A stretch of DNA of 64,000 nt from CAVUAN01 sp963739435 (GCA_963739435.1 CAVUAN010000012.1:52613-116612); one strand, 5' to 3'; counted from the stretch's first letter, positions 19,143 through 32,800 are shown. The notes: generated by a model not told the origin, from the letters alone. Made by a program: numbers and translations.

Positions 19143-21172
19143 GGAACCGGAGGCGAGGTGGTCTCCTCGCGGCCGCGGCCGGAGCGAGCCGCCGCCGGGA
19201 CGCTGTCGGAAAGCGTCAGGACATGAAACGCCCGGCCGGCAATCGGAGCGCCCGCCGGCGGGTTCTGGGAGACGACGAAACCGTTTCCCTGGAGCCGTAT
19301 GGGAACGCCGAGCTTGCGGAAGACAGCGATGGCTTCGCGCGCTGAGAGGCCAGTTGCATCGGGCGTTTGGCCCGGCTCCAGTCGGAGAGAGATCGGCGCC
19401 TGCTCGAAGCCTCGTCGGCCCGCGGGCACGACGCCATCGGCGAATCGCAGCGGCGGCCGTCGGCCGCCACAACCGCAGCCGGCACCGTCTGCTCGCGCGG
19501 CGCGACCCGGAGTATCCCGAGCGCCTGGGAGACGACCTTCGCGAAGACGGGAGCCGCGACCTCGGCGGCGTAGTACTTTCCCTGCGGCTCCTCGATGACC
19601 ACGACCGCGACGACGCGAGGGCTTTCTGCCGGCGCGAAGCCGACGAAGTTGGGCACGTGGCGGCCGGGCTGGTATCCGCCCACGCCCGCCTTCTGGGCCG
19701 TGCCGGTTTTTCCAGCGACTCGAAAGCCGGGAATCGCCGCCTGAGTTCCGGTGCCGCGCTCGACAACGCCCACCAGAATGTCGGAGAGCGCCCGGGCTGT
19801 CGCCTGGGACAGAACGCGCACGGGTTGCGGCGCGGCGACAAGACGCGTGCTGCCGTCCGGCTCCACGATCCGCGTCACCAGGTGCGGCCGGACCAGCATT
19901 CCGCCGTTGGCCACGACCGCCACCACCCGGGCCAGCTGCAGCGCGGTCACGGCGACTTCCTGCCCCATCGAGATCTCGGCGTTCGAGAGGGAGGACCACG
20001 CGCGAGAGAGGCCGGAAGATGCCGGTGTTTTCGCCCGGCAGATCGACTCCGGTGTCGCGGCCGATACCGAAGGCCGACGCGCCCGCGTAGAGCCGCTCGG
20101 GCCCGAGGCGCAGCCCCACGCGGATGATGCCGATATTCGAGGAGTGCTCGAAAACGCCGGCCAGGGTCATGGCGCCGTACTGATGGTTCTCGCTCTCCGA
20201 GATCGTGACGTTGCCGATGTGGATCGTGCCGTCGCCCGTCTCGATGACCTCGTCAGGGGTGACGACACGGTTTTCGAGAGCCAGGCTGCCCGTCACGATC
20301 TTGAACGTCGAGCCCGGCTCGTAGGCGTCCCCCACCGCGCGGTTGCGGCGGGATTCGGCCGGTGACTTGTTGAAGGCGTTCGGGTCGAAGCTCGGGGCGC
20401 TCGCCATGGCCAGGATCTCGCCGTTGTTGGGGTCCAGCACGATGATCGAGCCGGAGCGGGCGTGATGCTCGGACACGGCCGCCGCCAGCTCCTTTTCGGC
20501 GGCAAACTGGATTCCCGAGTCGAGCGACAGAACGAGGCTGGCTCCCTCTTGTGGCGGGCGGCCATTGCCGTTTTCCGCCTCGCCGTAGGTCGAGCGCCTC
20601 GCGTCGGTCAAAAGGATGTATTCGCCGGGCTTTCCACCCACGACCTTGTCGTAGAAGTACTCGAGGCCTTCGAGGCCGTGGTTCTCCATTCCCACGAAGC
20701 CGAGGACCGCGGCCGCAAGATCTCCCTTGGGATAGAAGCGCTTCGTGTCGGGAACGATCTGGACGCCGGGAATCTTGGCGGCGCGCACGGCCGCCGCCTG
20801 CGCCACCTCGAGCTTCGGAACGACCGATACGAAGCTCCGGGAGCTCGTCAGCCGCGCCGCAATCGCCGCCTCGGGCATGCCCGTCAGGCGGGCCAGCGTC
20901 CGCGCAGTCAAGGCCGGGTTCTCGATCTCGTCGGGCGACGCGTACACGGTCGCGGCCTCGACCGACACCGCGAGCTCGCGCCCGTCTCGGTCGAAGATGG
21001 AGCCGCGCCGCGGCGCAACCTCCACCCGCTTCTGCTGCTGCCGCTCCGCCCGGGCGCGGTACTTGCCGCCCTGAGCGATCTGGAGCTGCACGAGGCGCAC
21101 CGTTACGACGGCCCCCCAGAGCAGCAGCCCGGCCGCAAAGGCCCGGAGCCGCCCGCGCTGGAGGCCGTTCAC
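19139..21172 (-). CDS. ftsI: FtsI/PBP3-type transpeptidase with C-terminal PASTA domain (two apparent frameshifts)
   Basis: Septal D,D-transpeptidase. The GTG at 21172, with AAAGGTGAG upstream, gives VNGLQRGRLRAF then a transmembrane helix. Next come the dimerisation domain with RGSIFDRDGRELAVS, then the transpeptidase with YEPGSTFKIVTG (SxxK), SSN in FEHSSNIGIIRVG and KTGTAQKAG. The last 70 residues, with DATGLSAREAIAVFRKLGV and SQNPPAGAPI, look like one PASTA domain. Breaks lie near 19997 (restores RPLSRWSSLSNAEISMGQE) and near 19450. PASTA on a division PBP suggests cell-wall or lipid II sensing, possibly linked to the PASTA-less kinases elsewhere only by function. Confidence 0.92.
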   Translation of the reverse strand: MNGLQRGRLRAFAAGLLLWGAVVTVRLVQLQIAQGGKYRARAERQQQKRVEVAPRRGSIFDRDGRELAVSVEAATVYASPDEIENPALTARTLARLTGMPEAAIAARLTSSRSFVSVVPKLEVAQAAAVRAAKIPGVQIVPDTKRFYPKGDLAAAVLGFVGMENHGLEGLEYFYDKVVGGKPGEYILLTDARRSTYGEAENGNGRPPQEGASLVLSLDSGIQFAAEKELAAAVSEHHARSGSIIVLDPNNGEILAMASAPSFDPNAFNKSPAESRRNRAVGDAYEPGSTFKIVTGSLALENRVVTPDEVIETGDGTIHIGNVTISESENHQYGAMTLAGVFEHSSNIGIIRVGLRLGPERLYAGASAFGIGRDTGVDLPGENTGIFRPLSRVVLPLERRDLDGAGSRRDRAAAGPGGGGRGQRRNAGPAAPGDADRGAGRQHASCRRAATRARSVPGDSPGALRHSGGRCRARHRNSGGDSRLSSRWKNRHGPEGGRGRIPARPPRAQLRRLRAGRKPSRRRGRGHRGAAGKVLRRRGRGSRLREGRLPGARDTPGRAARADGAGCGCGGRRPPLRFADGVVPAGRRGFEQAPISLRLEPGQTPDATGLSAREAIAVFRKLGVPIRLQGNGFVVSQNPPAGAPIAGRAFHVLTLSDSVPAAARSGRGREETTSPPVP

Positions 21173-21176
21173 CGAC

Positions 21177-21533
21177 TCACCTTTGGCCCCCGGACGGTTT
21201 CTCGACAAACTGGACCTGACCCGGCCGCGGAGGGCGCAAGCCCTTCTTCGCGGCCAGCGCGGAGACTCGCTCGGGGGAGGAGGCCCGAGCGAGCTCCGCG
21301 CGCAGCCGACGGTTTTCTTCCTGGAGCTGGACCGCCGCCTTGACCCGCGCCTCGCGCTGGTAGCCGACGCGCACGGTTTCGACGTGGAGCGCGGCGTAAA
21401 CCAGGAGGGCGCACGCCACCGGGACGGTCGCCGCCAGGAGTGTGGCGAGCTCGCGGCCGCGCTGGCGGTCGCGTTCGCGCGTGACCCTCAGGTTCTCGAC
21501 GCGCTTCGACTGGGAGTAAGCCAGAGAGCTCAT
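21177..21533 (-). CDS. ftsL: Cell division protein FtsL-like
   Basis: A 118-residue bitopic protein. A basic cytoplasmic head (SKRVENLRVTRERDRQRG) is followed by one transmembrane helix around LLAATVPVACALLVYAAL and a periplasmic leucine-zipper-like coiled coil (QLQEENRRLRAELARA). This size and layout, and the position between rsmH and ftsI, identify FtsL even though its sequence is poorly conserved. The start ATG at 21533 overlaps the rsmH stop (ATGA). The stop at 21177 lies 4 nt from the ftsI start. Confidence 0.88.
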   Translation of the reverse strand: MSSLAYSQSKRVENLRVTRERDRQRGRELATLLAATVPVACALLVYAALHVETVRVGYQREARVKAAVQLQEENRRLRAELARASSPERVSALAAKKGLRPPRPGQVQFVEKPSGGQR

Positions 21534-22456
21534 GGGGAGGCCGGCAACTCCTTCACTTTTTCCACCACTCGCATCCGCGCGCTGCGAGACCGCGGGTTGG
21601 CGCGGACCTCGGCGGCCGACGGAACGATCGGGCGGCGCGTCAAGACCTTCAGGACGCGGCGGGCGCCGCAAACGCAAAGCGGAAGCTTCGGCGGGCACAG
21701 GCAGACGCCCGTGTCGCGCCGGAAGGCTTCCTTGGCGATGCGATCTTCGAGCGAGTGGTACGCGATGACGGCGAGGCGGCCGCCGGCGTTCAACCGGGTG
21801 ACCGCCGCCGCGAGAAAACGCGAGAGGGCGACGAGCTCCTGGTTGACTTCAATCCGCAGGGCTTGAAAGACCTTCGTGGCAGGGTCGATCTTTTCCCGGG
21901 TCCCCTTGGCCCCGGCGACGATCCGGGCAAGCTGCCGTGTGTTCGTGATGGGGACCCGGGCCCGTTCCGTCACGATGACCCGCGAGATCTTTGCCGCCAT
22001 CCATTCCTCCCCGTATTCGCGGAAAATCCGCGTCAGTTCTTGCGCCGAGGCCGTCGCCACGATGTCGGCGGCGCTCGGACCGTTTGGACTCATTCGCATG
22101 TCGAGCGGGCCTTCGCGACGAAAAGAGAAGCCCCGCCCCGCTTCGTCGAGCTGCATCGAGGAGACCCCGAGATCCGCGAGGATGCCGTCGGGCGCCGGCC
22201 GCCCTTCGAGGACGCTGCCGATGTCCGCGAAGTTCGCCTCCAGGAGCTCGACGCGCGGGCCGAAACGGGAAAGACGGCGGCCGGCCAGCACGAGGGCCGA
22301 CGGGTCCCTGTCGAAACCGAGCAGTCGGATCCCGTCCGAGCGCTCGAGGAGTGCTTCGGCATGGCCGCCCGCTCCCACCGTGGCGTCGACGAAGAAGCCG
22401 CCGCGCTCGGGTTCGAGCCACGCGACCACCTCCTCGAGGAGGACCGGTTTGTGCAT
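21530..22456 (-). CDS. rsmH: 16S rRNA (cytosine-1402 N4) methyltransferase RsmH (MraW)
   Basis: SAM-dependent methyltransferase acting on 16S rRNA in the P site. The protein begins MHKPVLLEEVVAWL, with the SAM motif DATVGAGGHAEALLE, then GILADLGVSSMQLD and the later LAVIAYHSLEDRIAKE. The end is AKEAFRRDTG and a Cys-rich stretch CLCPPKLPLCVCG seen in the family. The 308-residue length is normal. The start lies 1 nt after the mraZ stop. Confidence 0.97.
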   Translation of the reverse strand: MHKPVLLEEVVAWLEPERGGFFVDATVGAGGHAEALLERSDGIRLLGFDRDPSALVLAGRRLSRFGPRVELLEANFADIGSVLEGRPAPDGILADLGVSSMQLDEAGRGFSFRREGPLDMRMSPNGPSAADIVATASAQELTRIFREYGEEWMAAKISRVIVTERARVPITNTRQLARIVAGAKGTREKIDPATKVFQALRIEVNQELVALSRFLAAAVTRLNAGGRLAVIAYHSLEDRIAKEAFRRDTGVCLCPPKLPLCVCGARRVLKVLTRRPIVPSAAEVRANPRSRSARMRVVEKVKELPASP

Positions 22457-22457
22457 C

Positions 22458-22904
22458 TCACAAGAGGAGCTTCGAAAGTTCGTCGTAGTCCTCGGGCCCG
22501 AAGTCCTCCTTCGCGAGGCGCGAGGCGAGGGCGCCGCGGTCCGACACGACGAGGTGGTCGATGTTGCCCGTCACGACGACATCGGGCGGGAGCTTCACGG
22601 CGTCGCGCAGGATCTGCGGCACGAGCACGCGGCCCTGGCCGTCCATCGCCGCGTCCTGGCCGAAGTAGTTGACGCGTTCCAAGAACTTCGTCTTCGCACG
22701 GTGGATGGCGGGAAGCGAGGCGAGCTTCTCTTCGAGAGCGCGCCAGATCGGGAGCGGATAGAGCAGGACGTTTCGCCCGGAGAGCGACGTGACGAATAGC
22801 TCCGCGCCGTACGCCTCTTCGATCTGCTCTCGAAAGAGGGTCGGCACTTTCAGCCGGCCCTTCTCGTCGAGACGGGCCGGCGCGCTTCCCCGAAAGCGAT
22901 CCAT
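22458..22904 (-). CDS. mraZ: Transcriptional regulator MraZ
   Basis: DNA-binding repressor of the dcw operon with two SpoVT/AbrB-type halves. The first half begins FRGSAPARLDEKGRLKVPT, the second contains GQDAAMDGQGRVLVPQ. These two DxxGR repeats are the MraZ signature. The 148-residue length is normal. It is the first gene of the operon. Four matching direct-repeat boxes lie 36-70 bp upstream of its start, so autoregulation is very likely. Confidence 0.96.
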   Translation of the reverse strand: MDRFRGSAPARLDEKGRLKVPTLFREQIEEAYGAELFVTSLSGRNVLLYPLPIWRALEEKLASLPAIHRAKTKFLERVNYFGQDAAMDGQGRVLVPQILRDAVKLPPDVVVTGNIDHLVVSDRGALASRLAKEDFGPEDYDELSKLLL

Positions 22905-22939
22905 CGTTTCTCACTTGCGGCCTCGATTACGTCAATCGA

Positions 22940-22974
22940 AACCACTTCTCCCCACTTTTGACCAGATTAGACCA
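22940..22974 (-). promoter_or_regulatory. Four MraZ-binding boxes
   Basis: On the minus strand four 5-bp units TGGTC, TGGTC, TGGGG and TGGTT lie at 22970-22974, 22960-22964, 22950-22954 and 22940-22944, each separated by exactly 5 nt. This is the published MraZ operator design (TGGGN direct repeats with 10-bp period). They sit between the predicted promoter and the mraZ start. Confidence 0.85.
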
Positions 22975-22983
22975 CTGGCCGCG

Positions 22984-23013
22984 ATGTTAGGAGCGCCGAT
23001 GAATGTTCGTCAA
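22984..23013 (-). promoter_or_regulatory. Predicted promoter of the dcw operon
   Basis: Minus strand -35 TTGACG (23008-23013) and -10 TAACAT (22984-22989) with an 18-nt spacer. The expected start of transcription is near 22978, which puts the MraZ boxes in the early transcribed leader. Confidence 0.6.
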
Positions 23014-23020
23014 GTAAAAG

Positions 23021-23871
23021 CTATTGCCTAAAAAAATTAGGGGCGCTAATCGAGCGTAAGGCTCTGGCGCCTTCGTGCCAGTGGCGCGTCATGTCGAGCC
23101 AGAGAGCGAGGCCCTTGAAGGTTCCATAGCGCGCGTAGCGGCGGGCGATCGAAGCGTCGGTCTTCTTCTTCGGGCCCGGGTGGAGGCGCCGGTACTGCTG
23201 CCTGATCCACGAGTCGATGGCCAGAAAGTCGTGGCGGCCGAGGATTCGGAGGAGGCCCTCGGCGGCGTAGGGACCGAAGCCGTGCTCGACGAGGATCGAC
23301 TCGCGCACCTCCGCGGCCGGGATTCGCGGATCCTCCCACCGCGACAGGTCGAGCTTTCCCGAAGCGACGCGGCGTGCAAACCGCGACAGGGCTTCGGCGC
23401 GATAGCCGCAGCGCACCTTTTCGCGCAGCCGGCGCGGTGAAAACCGCGCGACGTCTTCGGGCCCCGGAAAGCCCCGGTTCCGTGGAGGTCGATCAGGCGC
23501 GTCGACCATCAGCCGCGTGGCCGCCCACGTGCAGTTGGTCGTCAGCAGCACCTTGACGGCGTCCTCGAAAAGCGGTCGGCGCCCGCAGCATCCGCCCGCC
23601 CCCGCGCGCAAGAGAACGTGCCGAGATCCGGCTCGTCTTCGAGCGCTGCCGCAAACGCCGAGAGATCGAGGTCGAGGGAGAAGACGCGCCGGGCCATCCG
23701 TTTCAGCTCCGCGGCGCCGAGCGCCCCGACCCTCCGCAAGCGAGGGCCTTGCCCTTCGACAGAAAAGACAATCGCCTCACTCGGCCCCCTCTCCGAGGCC
23801 GAAATCCTCAGGACCGCGCGTTCCTTGTCATACGCAAACGGCGGAAGGTCGTACCAGCCGTGCGACCGCAC
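23021..23871 (-). CDS. HhH-GPD DNA glycosylase-like protein (one frameshift; N-terminus longer than given)
   Basis: Base-excision repair glycosylase of the helix-hairpin-helix-GPD superfamily (OGG1/AlkA-like). The core has EDAVKVLLTTNCTWA and the hairpin plus catalytic region HGFGPYAAEGLLRILGRHDFLAIDSWIRQQY, where the Asp of IDSW is the likely catalytic acid. The N-terminal part (SHGWYDLPPFAYDKE) resembles the OGG1-type N-domain. A break at the CCCCC run 23599-23603 joins the two parts. I give the GTG at 23871, but conserved-looking sequence (PPGFSFDAVV) continues upstream in frame, so the true start probably overlaps the end of the chaperone gene. It is the last gene after iscS-mfd-chaperone. 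Confidence 0.8.
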
Positions 23872-23918
23872 GACGGCATCGAAGGAGAAACCGGGCGGGA
23901 GTGCGAGGCGGGCCCGGC

Positions 23919-24905
23919 CTACGACTTCTTCTCCTGCTTCTCGAGCTTCTGGAGCTCCGGATCGTAGATTTTGACGAACGCCTCTTTGCGGAGCTTTGCC
24001 ACGTACTCCGCAAAGCGCTTGTCGTACAGGTCGTCGCCGATCCGCTTGCGCAGGTCTTCCCTGACGTCGTTGAACGGCTTGAAGCCCGCCGGCTTCCGCT
24101 CGGTCACCCGAAAGAGATGCATGGAGGCAGGCAAAAGCACGGGCGCCGGATACTCGGAGGGCGGAGTGGGAAAGACCGCCGCATCGAGGGCCGGTATCAA
24201 CTCGCCTTTCAGCACGACTCCGAGGTCGCCGCCCCGCTCCCTGGCCGATCCTTCCGAATACTCCTTGACGACGTCGGCGAACCCGGCCCCGGCCTTGATC
24301 TTGGCCTGCGCCTCGGCAATCCGAGACCCGGCGTTCTCGCGCGCGGCCGCGTCATCCTTCGGGAAACGAATGACGATCTCCCACACCCGCGCCTGCTCGG
24401 GCACCGCATAGAGCTTGTCTTTTTGCCGTTCGTATTCGAGCCGCAGCATGTCGTCGGTGATCTCGAGGCGGGAGGTGACGTCGCGGCCGACGACTTTCTG
24501 GATCGTGATCGTCTCGCGCAGCTGTTTCTTCAGCTCATCGCGCGTCAGCCCCGACTGGGCCAACGCCGCGTCGAACTCGGCGTCGGACGCCAACTTGTAC
24601 TGTTCCTTGACACGCGCCAGAGCCTCATCGACCTCGGCGTCGGTCGCGGCAATCGAAAGCTCCTTGGCCCGCTCCTCGACGAGCTTTTCCTTGATGAGAT
24701 CGTCGAGCGACTCGAGGCGAACCTGGTTCATGTCCTTCGAACCCTGCGGCGCTTTGGCCGTGAGATCGACCCGCCTGTCGAACTCCGATTTCGTGATCAG
24801 GCGGTCGTTGACGCGGGCCACGATCTTCTCGACGAGCTCGGCTGAAAAAGCAGGGGCGCCCCCGAGCAAGAGGCAGCCTCCCAGGGCCAGGAAAAGTCTT
24901 TTCAT
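23919..24905 (-). CDS. SurA/PpiC-type periplasmic peptidyl-prolyl isomerase
   Basis: Periplasmic folding chaperone for outer-membrane proteins. I chose the ATG at 24905, which starts a clean signal peptide (MKRLFLALGGCLLLGGAPAFSA). Next is a SurA-like N-terminal helical domain (VNDRLITKSEFDRRV through about residue 170), then one parvulin domain with YSEGSARERGGDLGVV and the region ending LFRVTERKPAG. The C-terminus is lysine-rich. Two further starts lie a few codons upstream. The gene follows mfd on the same strand. Confidence 0.88.
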   Translation of the reverse strand: MKRLFLALGGCLLLGGAPAFSAELVEKIVARVNDRLITKSEFDRRVDLTAKAPQGSKDMNQVRLESLDDLIKEKLVEERAKELSIAATDAEVDEALARVKEQYKLASDAEFDAALAQSGLTRDELKKQLRETITIQKVVGRDVTSRLEITDDMLRLEYERQKDKLYAVPEQARVWEIVIRFPKDDAAARENAGSRIAEAQAKIKAGAGFADVVKEYSEGSARERGGDLGVVLKGELIPALDAAVFPTPPSEYPAPVLLPASMHLFRVTERKPAGFKPFNDVREDLRKRIGDDLYDKRFAEYVAKLRKEAFVKIYDPELQKLEKQEKKS

Positions 24906-24987
24906 CGTGGACATTCTTAACACGCTCACCGTCCCTGAATTCCGCCACCCAACCTTAATTTCTCACCTCCAGACTCTCAGCCCGGCC

Positions 24988-28339
<3,352 letters not shown>

Positions 28340-28354
28340 ACGAACGCTATAAAA

Positions 28355-29560
28355 CTAGAGCGGCGCCATCTCGCGCAGCCGCTTGACGCCCCGGGCTGCG
28401 GCCTGGACGGCGAAATCCACTTCCTCCGCCGTGTTGCTCCGCCCCAGGCCGAAACGGATCGACGCGTGGGCCAGCAGGTCGGCAACACCGATGGCTTTCA
28501 GGACATGGGACGGCTTGAGTGTCGCCGACGTGCACGCCGAGCCGGAGGAGACAGCGACGTCCTTCATGGCGAGCAGCAGCGCCTCTCCCTCGACGTGCGC
28601 AAACGAAACATTGAGGTTGCCCGGCAGGCGCCGTTCCACGGCACCCGGCGCGAGGCCGCCGTCCTCCAAAAGCGCGGGCAGAGCCGGCCCGTTTAGAGTG
28701 ACACCGTCGATTCCGGAGACGAGGCCGTTTGAGAGGCGCCGGCGCAGGAGCCGGAGCCGCCGGGCTTCCTCCTCGCGGGAAGCCTGCCCGATCTCGGCCG
28801 CCTTCCCGAAGCCCACGATGCCCGGCACGTTCAGCGTGCCCGAGCGCATCCCGCGCTCGTGGCCGCCTCCGTGCAGCAGCGGTTCGATCCGGACGCGGGG
28901 AGAGCGGGCGCGCACATAGAGGGCTCCCACGCCCTTGGGGCCGTAGAGCTTGTGCGCCGTCAGCGAGGCCAGGTCGACGCGCATCTCCTCGACATCGAAC
29001 GGGATCTTGCAGAAGGACTGGACGGCGTCGGTGTGGAAGAGGACGCCCTTCTCGCGGCAGACCGCGCCGATAGCGGCGAGGTCCTGCACGACGCCGATCT
29101 CGTTGTTGGCGTGCATCAGCGAGACGAGGACGGTCCTCTCCTCGAGCGCCGCGCGGACGGTTTCGGGCGCAATCGATCCGTCCCGCTCGGGCTCGAGGTA
29201 CGTGACCCGGAAGCCCTCCCGCTCGAGCGCGCGACAGGAGTCGAGAACCGCGCTGTGCTCGGTCGATGCCGTGACGATGTGGTCGCCCTTGCTCCGGTAG
29301 GCCCGGGCGGCGCCGATCACGGCGAGGTTGTCCGATTCCGTCGCCCCGCTCGTGAAGACGATCTCCTTCGGATCGGCGTTGATCGCCGCGGCGATCTGGC
29401 TGCGCGCCTCATCGACCGCCGCCTCCGCCTCCCAGCCGAAAACGTGGTTACGCGAAGCGGCGTTGCCGAAGATCTCCGTGAAATAAGGAGCCATCGCCTC
29501 CACCACGCGCGGATCGACCGGCGTCGTGGCGTGATGGTCCATGTAGATCGGCAGCTTCAC
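28355..29560 (-). CDS. iscS: Cysteine desulfurase IscS/NifS
   Basis: PLP enzyme that takes sulfur from L-Cys for Fe-S clusters and thio-modification. Motifs are YMDHHATTPVDPRV at the start, TSGATESDNLAV, the PLP lysine in LTAHKLYGPKGVG and the active Cys loop SSGSACTSATLKPSHVL. The 401-residue length fits IscS. The GTG at 29558-29560 is chosen because it keeps the conserved KLPIYMDHHATT. A GGAGGA/TCCTCC inverted repeat sits just upstream and could mask the ribosome site. It leads the mfd operon. Confidence 0.95.
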   Translation of the reverse strand: MKLPIYMDHHATTPVDPRVVEAMAPYFTEIFGNAASRNHVFGWEAEAAVDEARSQIAAAINADPKEIVFTSGATESDNLAVIGAARAYRSKGDHIVTASTEHSAVLDSCRALEREGFRVTYLEPERDGSIAPETVRAALEERTVLVSLMHANNEIGVVQDLAAIGAVCREKGVLFHTDAVQSFCKIPFDVEEMRVDLASLTAHKLYGPKGVGALYVRARSPRVRIEPLLHGGGHERGMRSGTLNVPGIVGFGKAAEIGQASREEEARRLRLLRRRLSNGLVSGIDGVTLNGPALPALLEDGGLAPGAVERRLPGNLNVSFAHVEGEALLLAMKDVAVSSGSACTSATLKPSHVLKAIGVADLLAHASIRFGLGRSNTAEEVDFAVQAAARGVKRLREMAPL

Positions 29561-29603
29561 GGAGGAAACTATGGCTCCTCCGGGCCGATGGTTTCAACCA
29601 CCA

Positions 29604-29810
29604 TCAAGCCGGGCGGATGTCCTCCGGCACGCCAAGCCAACGCAGGAAGACCATCATGGGGCAGGTCCTCGTGAAGGTGGACTGCAGCAGGTTGGCGCCG
29701 ACGAAGGCTGTAAAAAGGAAGAAGGCCGGGTGCACGAAGTACCCGAGCGCGACGGACAGCAGTACGAAGGTCCCTGCGATGCCCCGAAGCCAATCGTTGA
29801 TTGTTTTCAG
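29604..29810 (-). CDS. DUF2892 (YgaP-type) small membrane protein
   Basis: A 68-residue inner-membrane protein with two helices (GTFVLLSVALGYFVHPAFF and FTAFVGANLLQSTFT) and the family end TRTCPMMVFLRWLGV with a conserved Cys-Pro. DUF2892 occurs alone or fused to rhodanese domains in sulfur-related proteins such as YgaP. The only good start is CTG at 29808-29810, which overlaps the RND gene stop (CTGA). No ATG or GTG fits. It looks like the fourth gene of the efflux operon. Confidence 0.78.
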   Translation of the reverse strand: MKTINDWLRGIAGTFVLLSVALGYFVHPAFFLFTAFVGANLLQSTFTRTCPMMVFLRWLGVPEDIRPA

Positions 29811-32800
29811 GCGAGACTCCTTTCCGGTTCGTGAGAGGGCATGGGCTGCGGTTCCTCGGAGGCGTTCCGCTCCTCGGACCGTTTCAACATGTAGTAGAGG
29901 ACGGGCACCGCGGCGCGCGACAGGAGCGTCGCGGCGACCTCGCCGGCCATCATCGAAACCGCGAGGCCCTGGAAGATCGGGTCGAACAGCATGACGGAGG
30001 TCCCGACGACGACGGCGGCCGCCGTCAGGAGCATCGGCCGGAAGCGAACCTCCCCGGCGTCGAGCACGGCCTCGGAGAGAGGCATGCCCTCGGCACGGCG
30101 CAGCTCGATGAAGTCGACGAGGATGATCGAGTTGCGAACGATGATTCCGGCGCCGGCGATGAAGCCGATCATGGACGTGGCCGTGAAGAAGACGCCGAAG
30201 AGGCCGTGCGCCGGCAGGATGCCGACCAGCGTCAGCGGGATCGGCGCCATGATGACGAGCGGCACGGCGAAGCTCTTGAACCACCCCACGACGAGGACGT
30301 AGATCAGAACGAGCACTACAGCGAAGGCGAGGCCCAGGTCCCGAAAGACCTCGTACGTGACGTGCCATTCGCCGTCCCACTTGATCCCGTAGCGGCTCGT
30401 GTCGAACGGGGCCGCTGCCGTCTGCGTCGTGATCCGGTAGCCGCCCGGCATCGGGATCTGCTCGATCCCTTTCGTCAGCGCCGCGATCGCGTAGACAGGC
30501 GCCTCCTTCTTCCCGGCGACATCCGCCGTGACGTAGACGACAGGCTTCAGGTTCTTGTGGTACAGCGAGGTCTCGGCCGGCTCCCGGACGAAGCGCCCGA
30601 TTTCCGAAAGCGGCACCAGGCGCCCCGCGGCCCCGGGGACCGAGAGGGCGCCCAGGGCCGCGACGTCGTTGCGCCGATCGGCTGGCAGCGTCACCACGAG
30701 CGGAATTCGCTCGCGGCTGCCCGGCAACTGCACGTCTCCAGCGGACTCGCCCCCGAGGGCCAGGGAGAGCGTGGCGGCGGCGGCGGCCTCGCGGATTCCC
30801 GCCAGGCCCGCCTTCTCCCGGTCCAGCCGGTAAACGACTTTCTCGCGCGGGCTCTCGACGTACCAGTCGATGTCCACGACGCTCTCGGTGCGGGCAAAGA
30901 CCTCACGGACCTTCCGGGCGATCTCGCGCCGGCCGGCGTCGTCCGGACCATAAACCTCGGCCACGAGAGTCTGCAGCACGGGCGGGCCCGGCGGAACTTC
31001 GGCGACCTTGACGCGCGCGTCGTATCGGCCGCCGATCGCCGTCACGATGGGCCGGGTTGCCCTGGCGATCTCGTGTGAGGAACGCTTGCGTTCGCTCTTC
31101 CGCTTCAAAGTGACCTGTACGTCTCCCTGGTGCGGACCCCCGCGCAGGAAGTAGTGACGGACGAGCCCGTTGAAGTTGTAGGGCGCGGCCGTGCCCGCGT
31201 AGACCTCGGTCGAGACGACCTCGGGCACGGCGGTGAGCGCGCTGGCCATCTCCGAGAGCGCCCGATTCGTCGTCTCGAGGGTCGTCCCCTCCGGGAAGTC
31301 CACGACGACCTGGAACTCGTTCTTGTTGTCGAACGGGAGCATCTTGACGTGAACGATGCCGAGCGGCACGAGGGCCGCGGCGGCGAGAAGCAGGCCCAGG
31401 ATCACGGAAAAGAAGACGATTCGTGTGCGGCCGCGCCCCTCGGTCACCAGGGGCGTCATGGCCCGGCGGTACAGGCGCGCGAGCGTTCCACGGGCCTCTC
31501 CGTCGTGGGCTGGCTCGCCCGCTGCCCTGCCCCGAAAGAGAAGCCGCGCCGCCCAGGGCGAGACAGTGAAGGCGACCAGGAGCGAGAAGAGCATCGCCGC
31601 CGAAGCCCCCACCGGGATGGGCCGCATGTAGGGGCCCATCAGCCCTCCGACGAAGCCCATGGGCAGGATGGCCGCGATGACGGCGAAGGTCGCGAGCACC
31701 GTCGGGTTGCCGACCTCGTCGGTGGCTTCGACGGCGACCGAAGCGAGCGACCGTCCCCGCGCGCCCGGCATCCGAAGGTGCCGGACGATGTTCTCGACGA
31801 CCACGATCGCGTCGTCGACCAGGATACCGATCGAGAAAATCAGCGCGAAGAGCGTGATCCGGTTCAGCGTGTAGCCGAAGAGCTGAAAGACGAAGAGCGT
31901 CAGAGCGAGCGTCACGGGCACTGCCAGCAGGACGACACCTGCTTCCCGGAGCCCGAGCGCAAGAGCTATCAAGAGAGCGACCGAGAGGGTCGCGAGACCC
32001 ATGTGCTTCAAGAGCTCATTGGATTTCTCGGAGGATGTCTCTCCGTAATCGCGCGTGACCGTCGTCCGAACGCTGGCGGCAAAGAGCCGGGGCTCGAGCG
32101 CCCTGAGCTTCTTCTCGATCGCGTTGACGACGGCAATGGCATTGGCGCCCCGCCGCTTGCTCACCGAGAGGGTCACCGCAGGAAACCGCCCTGCCAGGCC
32201 CGGCTCTCCGTGTGTCACGTATGCCGCGGGCTCCTCCGGCCCGTCCAGGACGCGAGCGACGTCCGAGAGGCGCACCGGCTTGCCGGCGCTCTCGGCGACG
32301 ACGACGGAGGCGAGCTCCTCGGCCGAGCGCACGAAGCCGCCGGCCTCGACCAGGACTTCGCGGTCGGCGGACACGAGCGGCCCCGCCTGCAGCCGCCGGT
32401 TCGCTCCTTCGATAGCGGGCAGTACGGAAACCGCCGCGAGACCTCGGGCCGATAGACGAGCCGGGTCGAGCTCCACGCGGAACTGCCTCCGCAGGCCCCC
32501 GATCAGGGCTGTATCGGACACCTCGGGAATCGTCTTGATCTCGTTCTCGACCTCTCCCGCGAGCTGCCGCAGCGTCGCCGGATCCTGAGTCTGGCTCCAA
32601 AAGGTCAGGGCCCAGACGGGGACGTCGTCGATCGAGCGCGGCTTGATGAGCGGTGGCGGAAGATCGCGGGGCCAGGCGTCGGTGAGCGCGTCGAGCTTGG
32701 AGCGCACGCGCACCGCGGCCCGGTCGGGGTCCTCGCCCACGCGGAACCGGATGACGACGAACCCGCCCTCCGGCGAAGACGTCGAGTACACGTACTCGAC

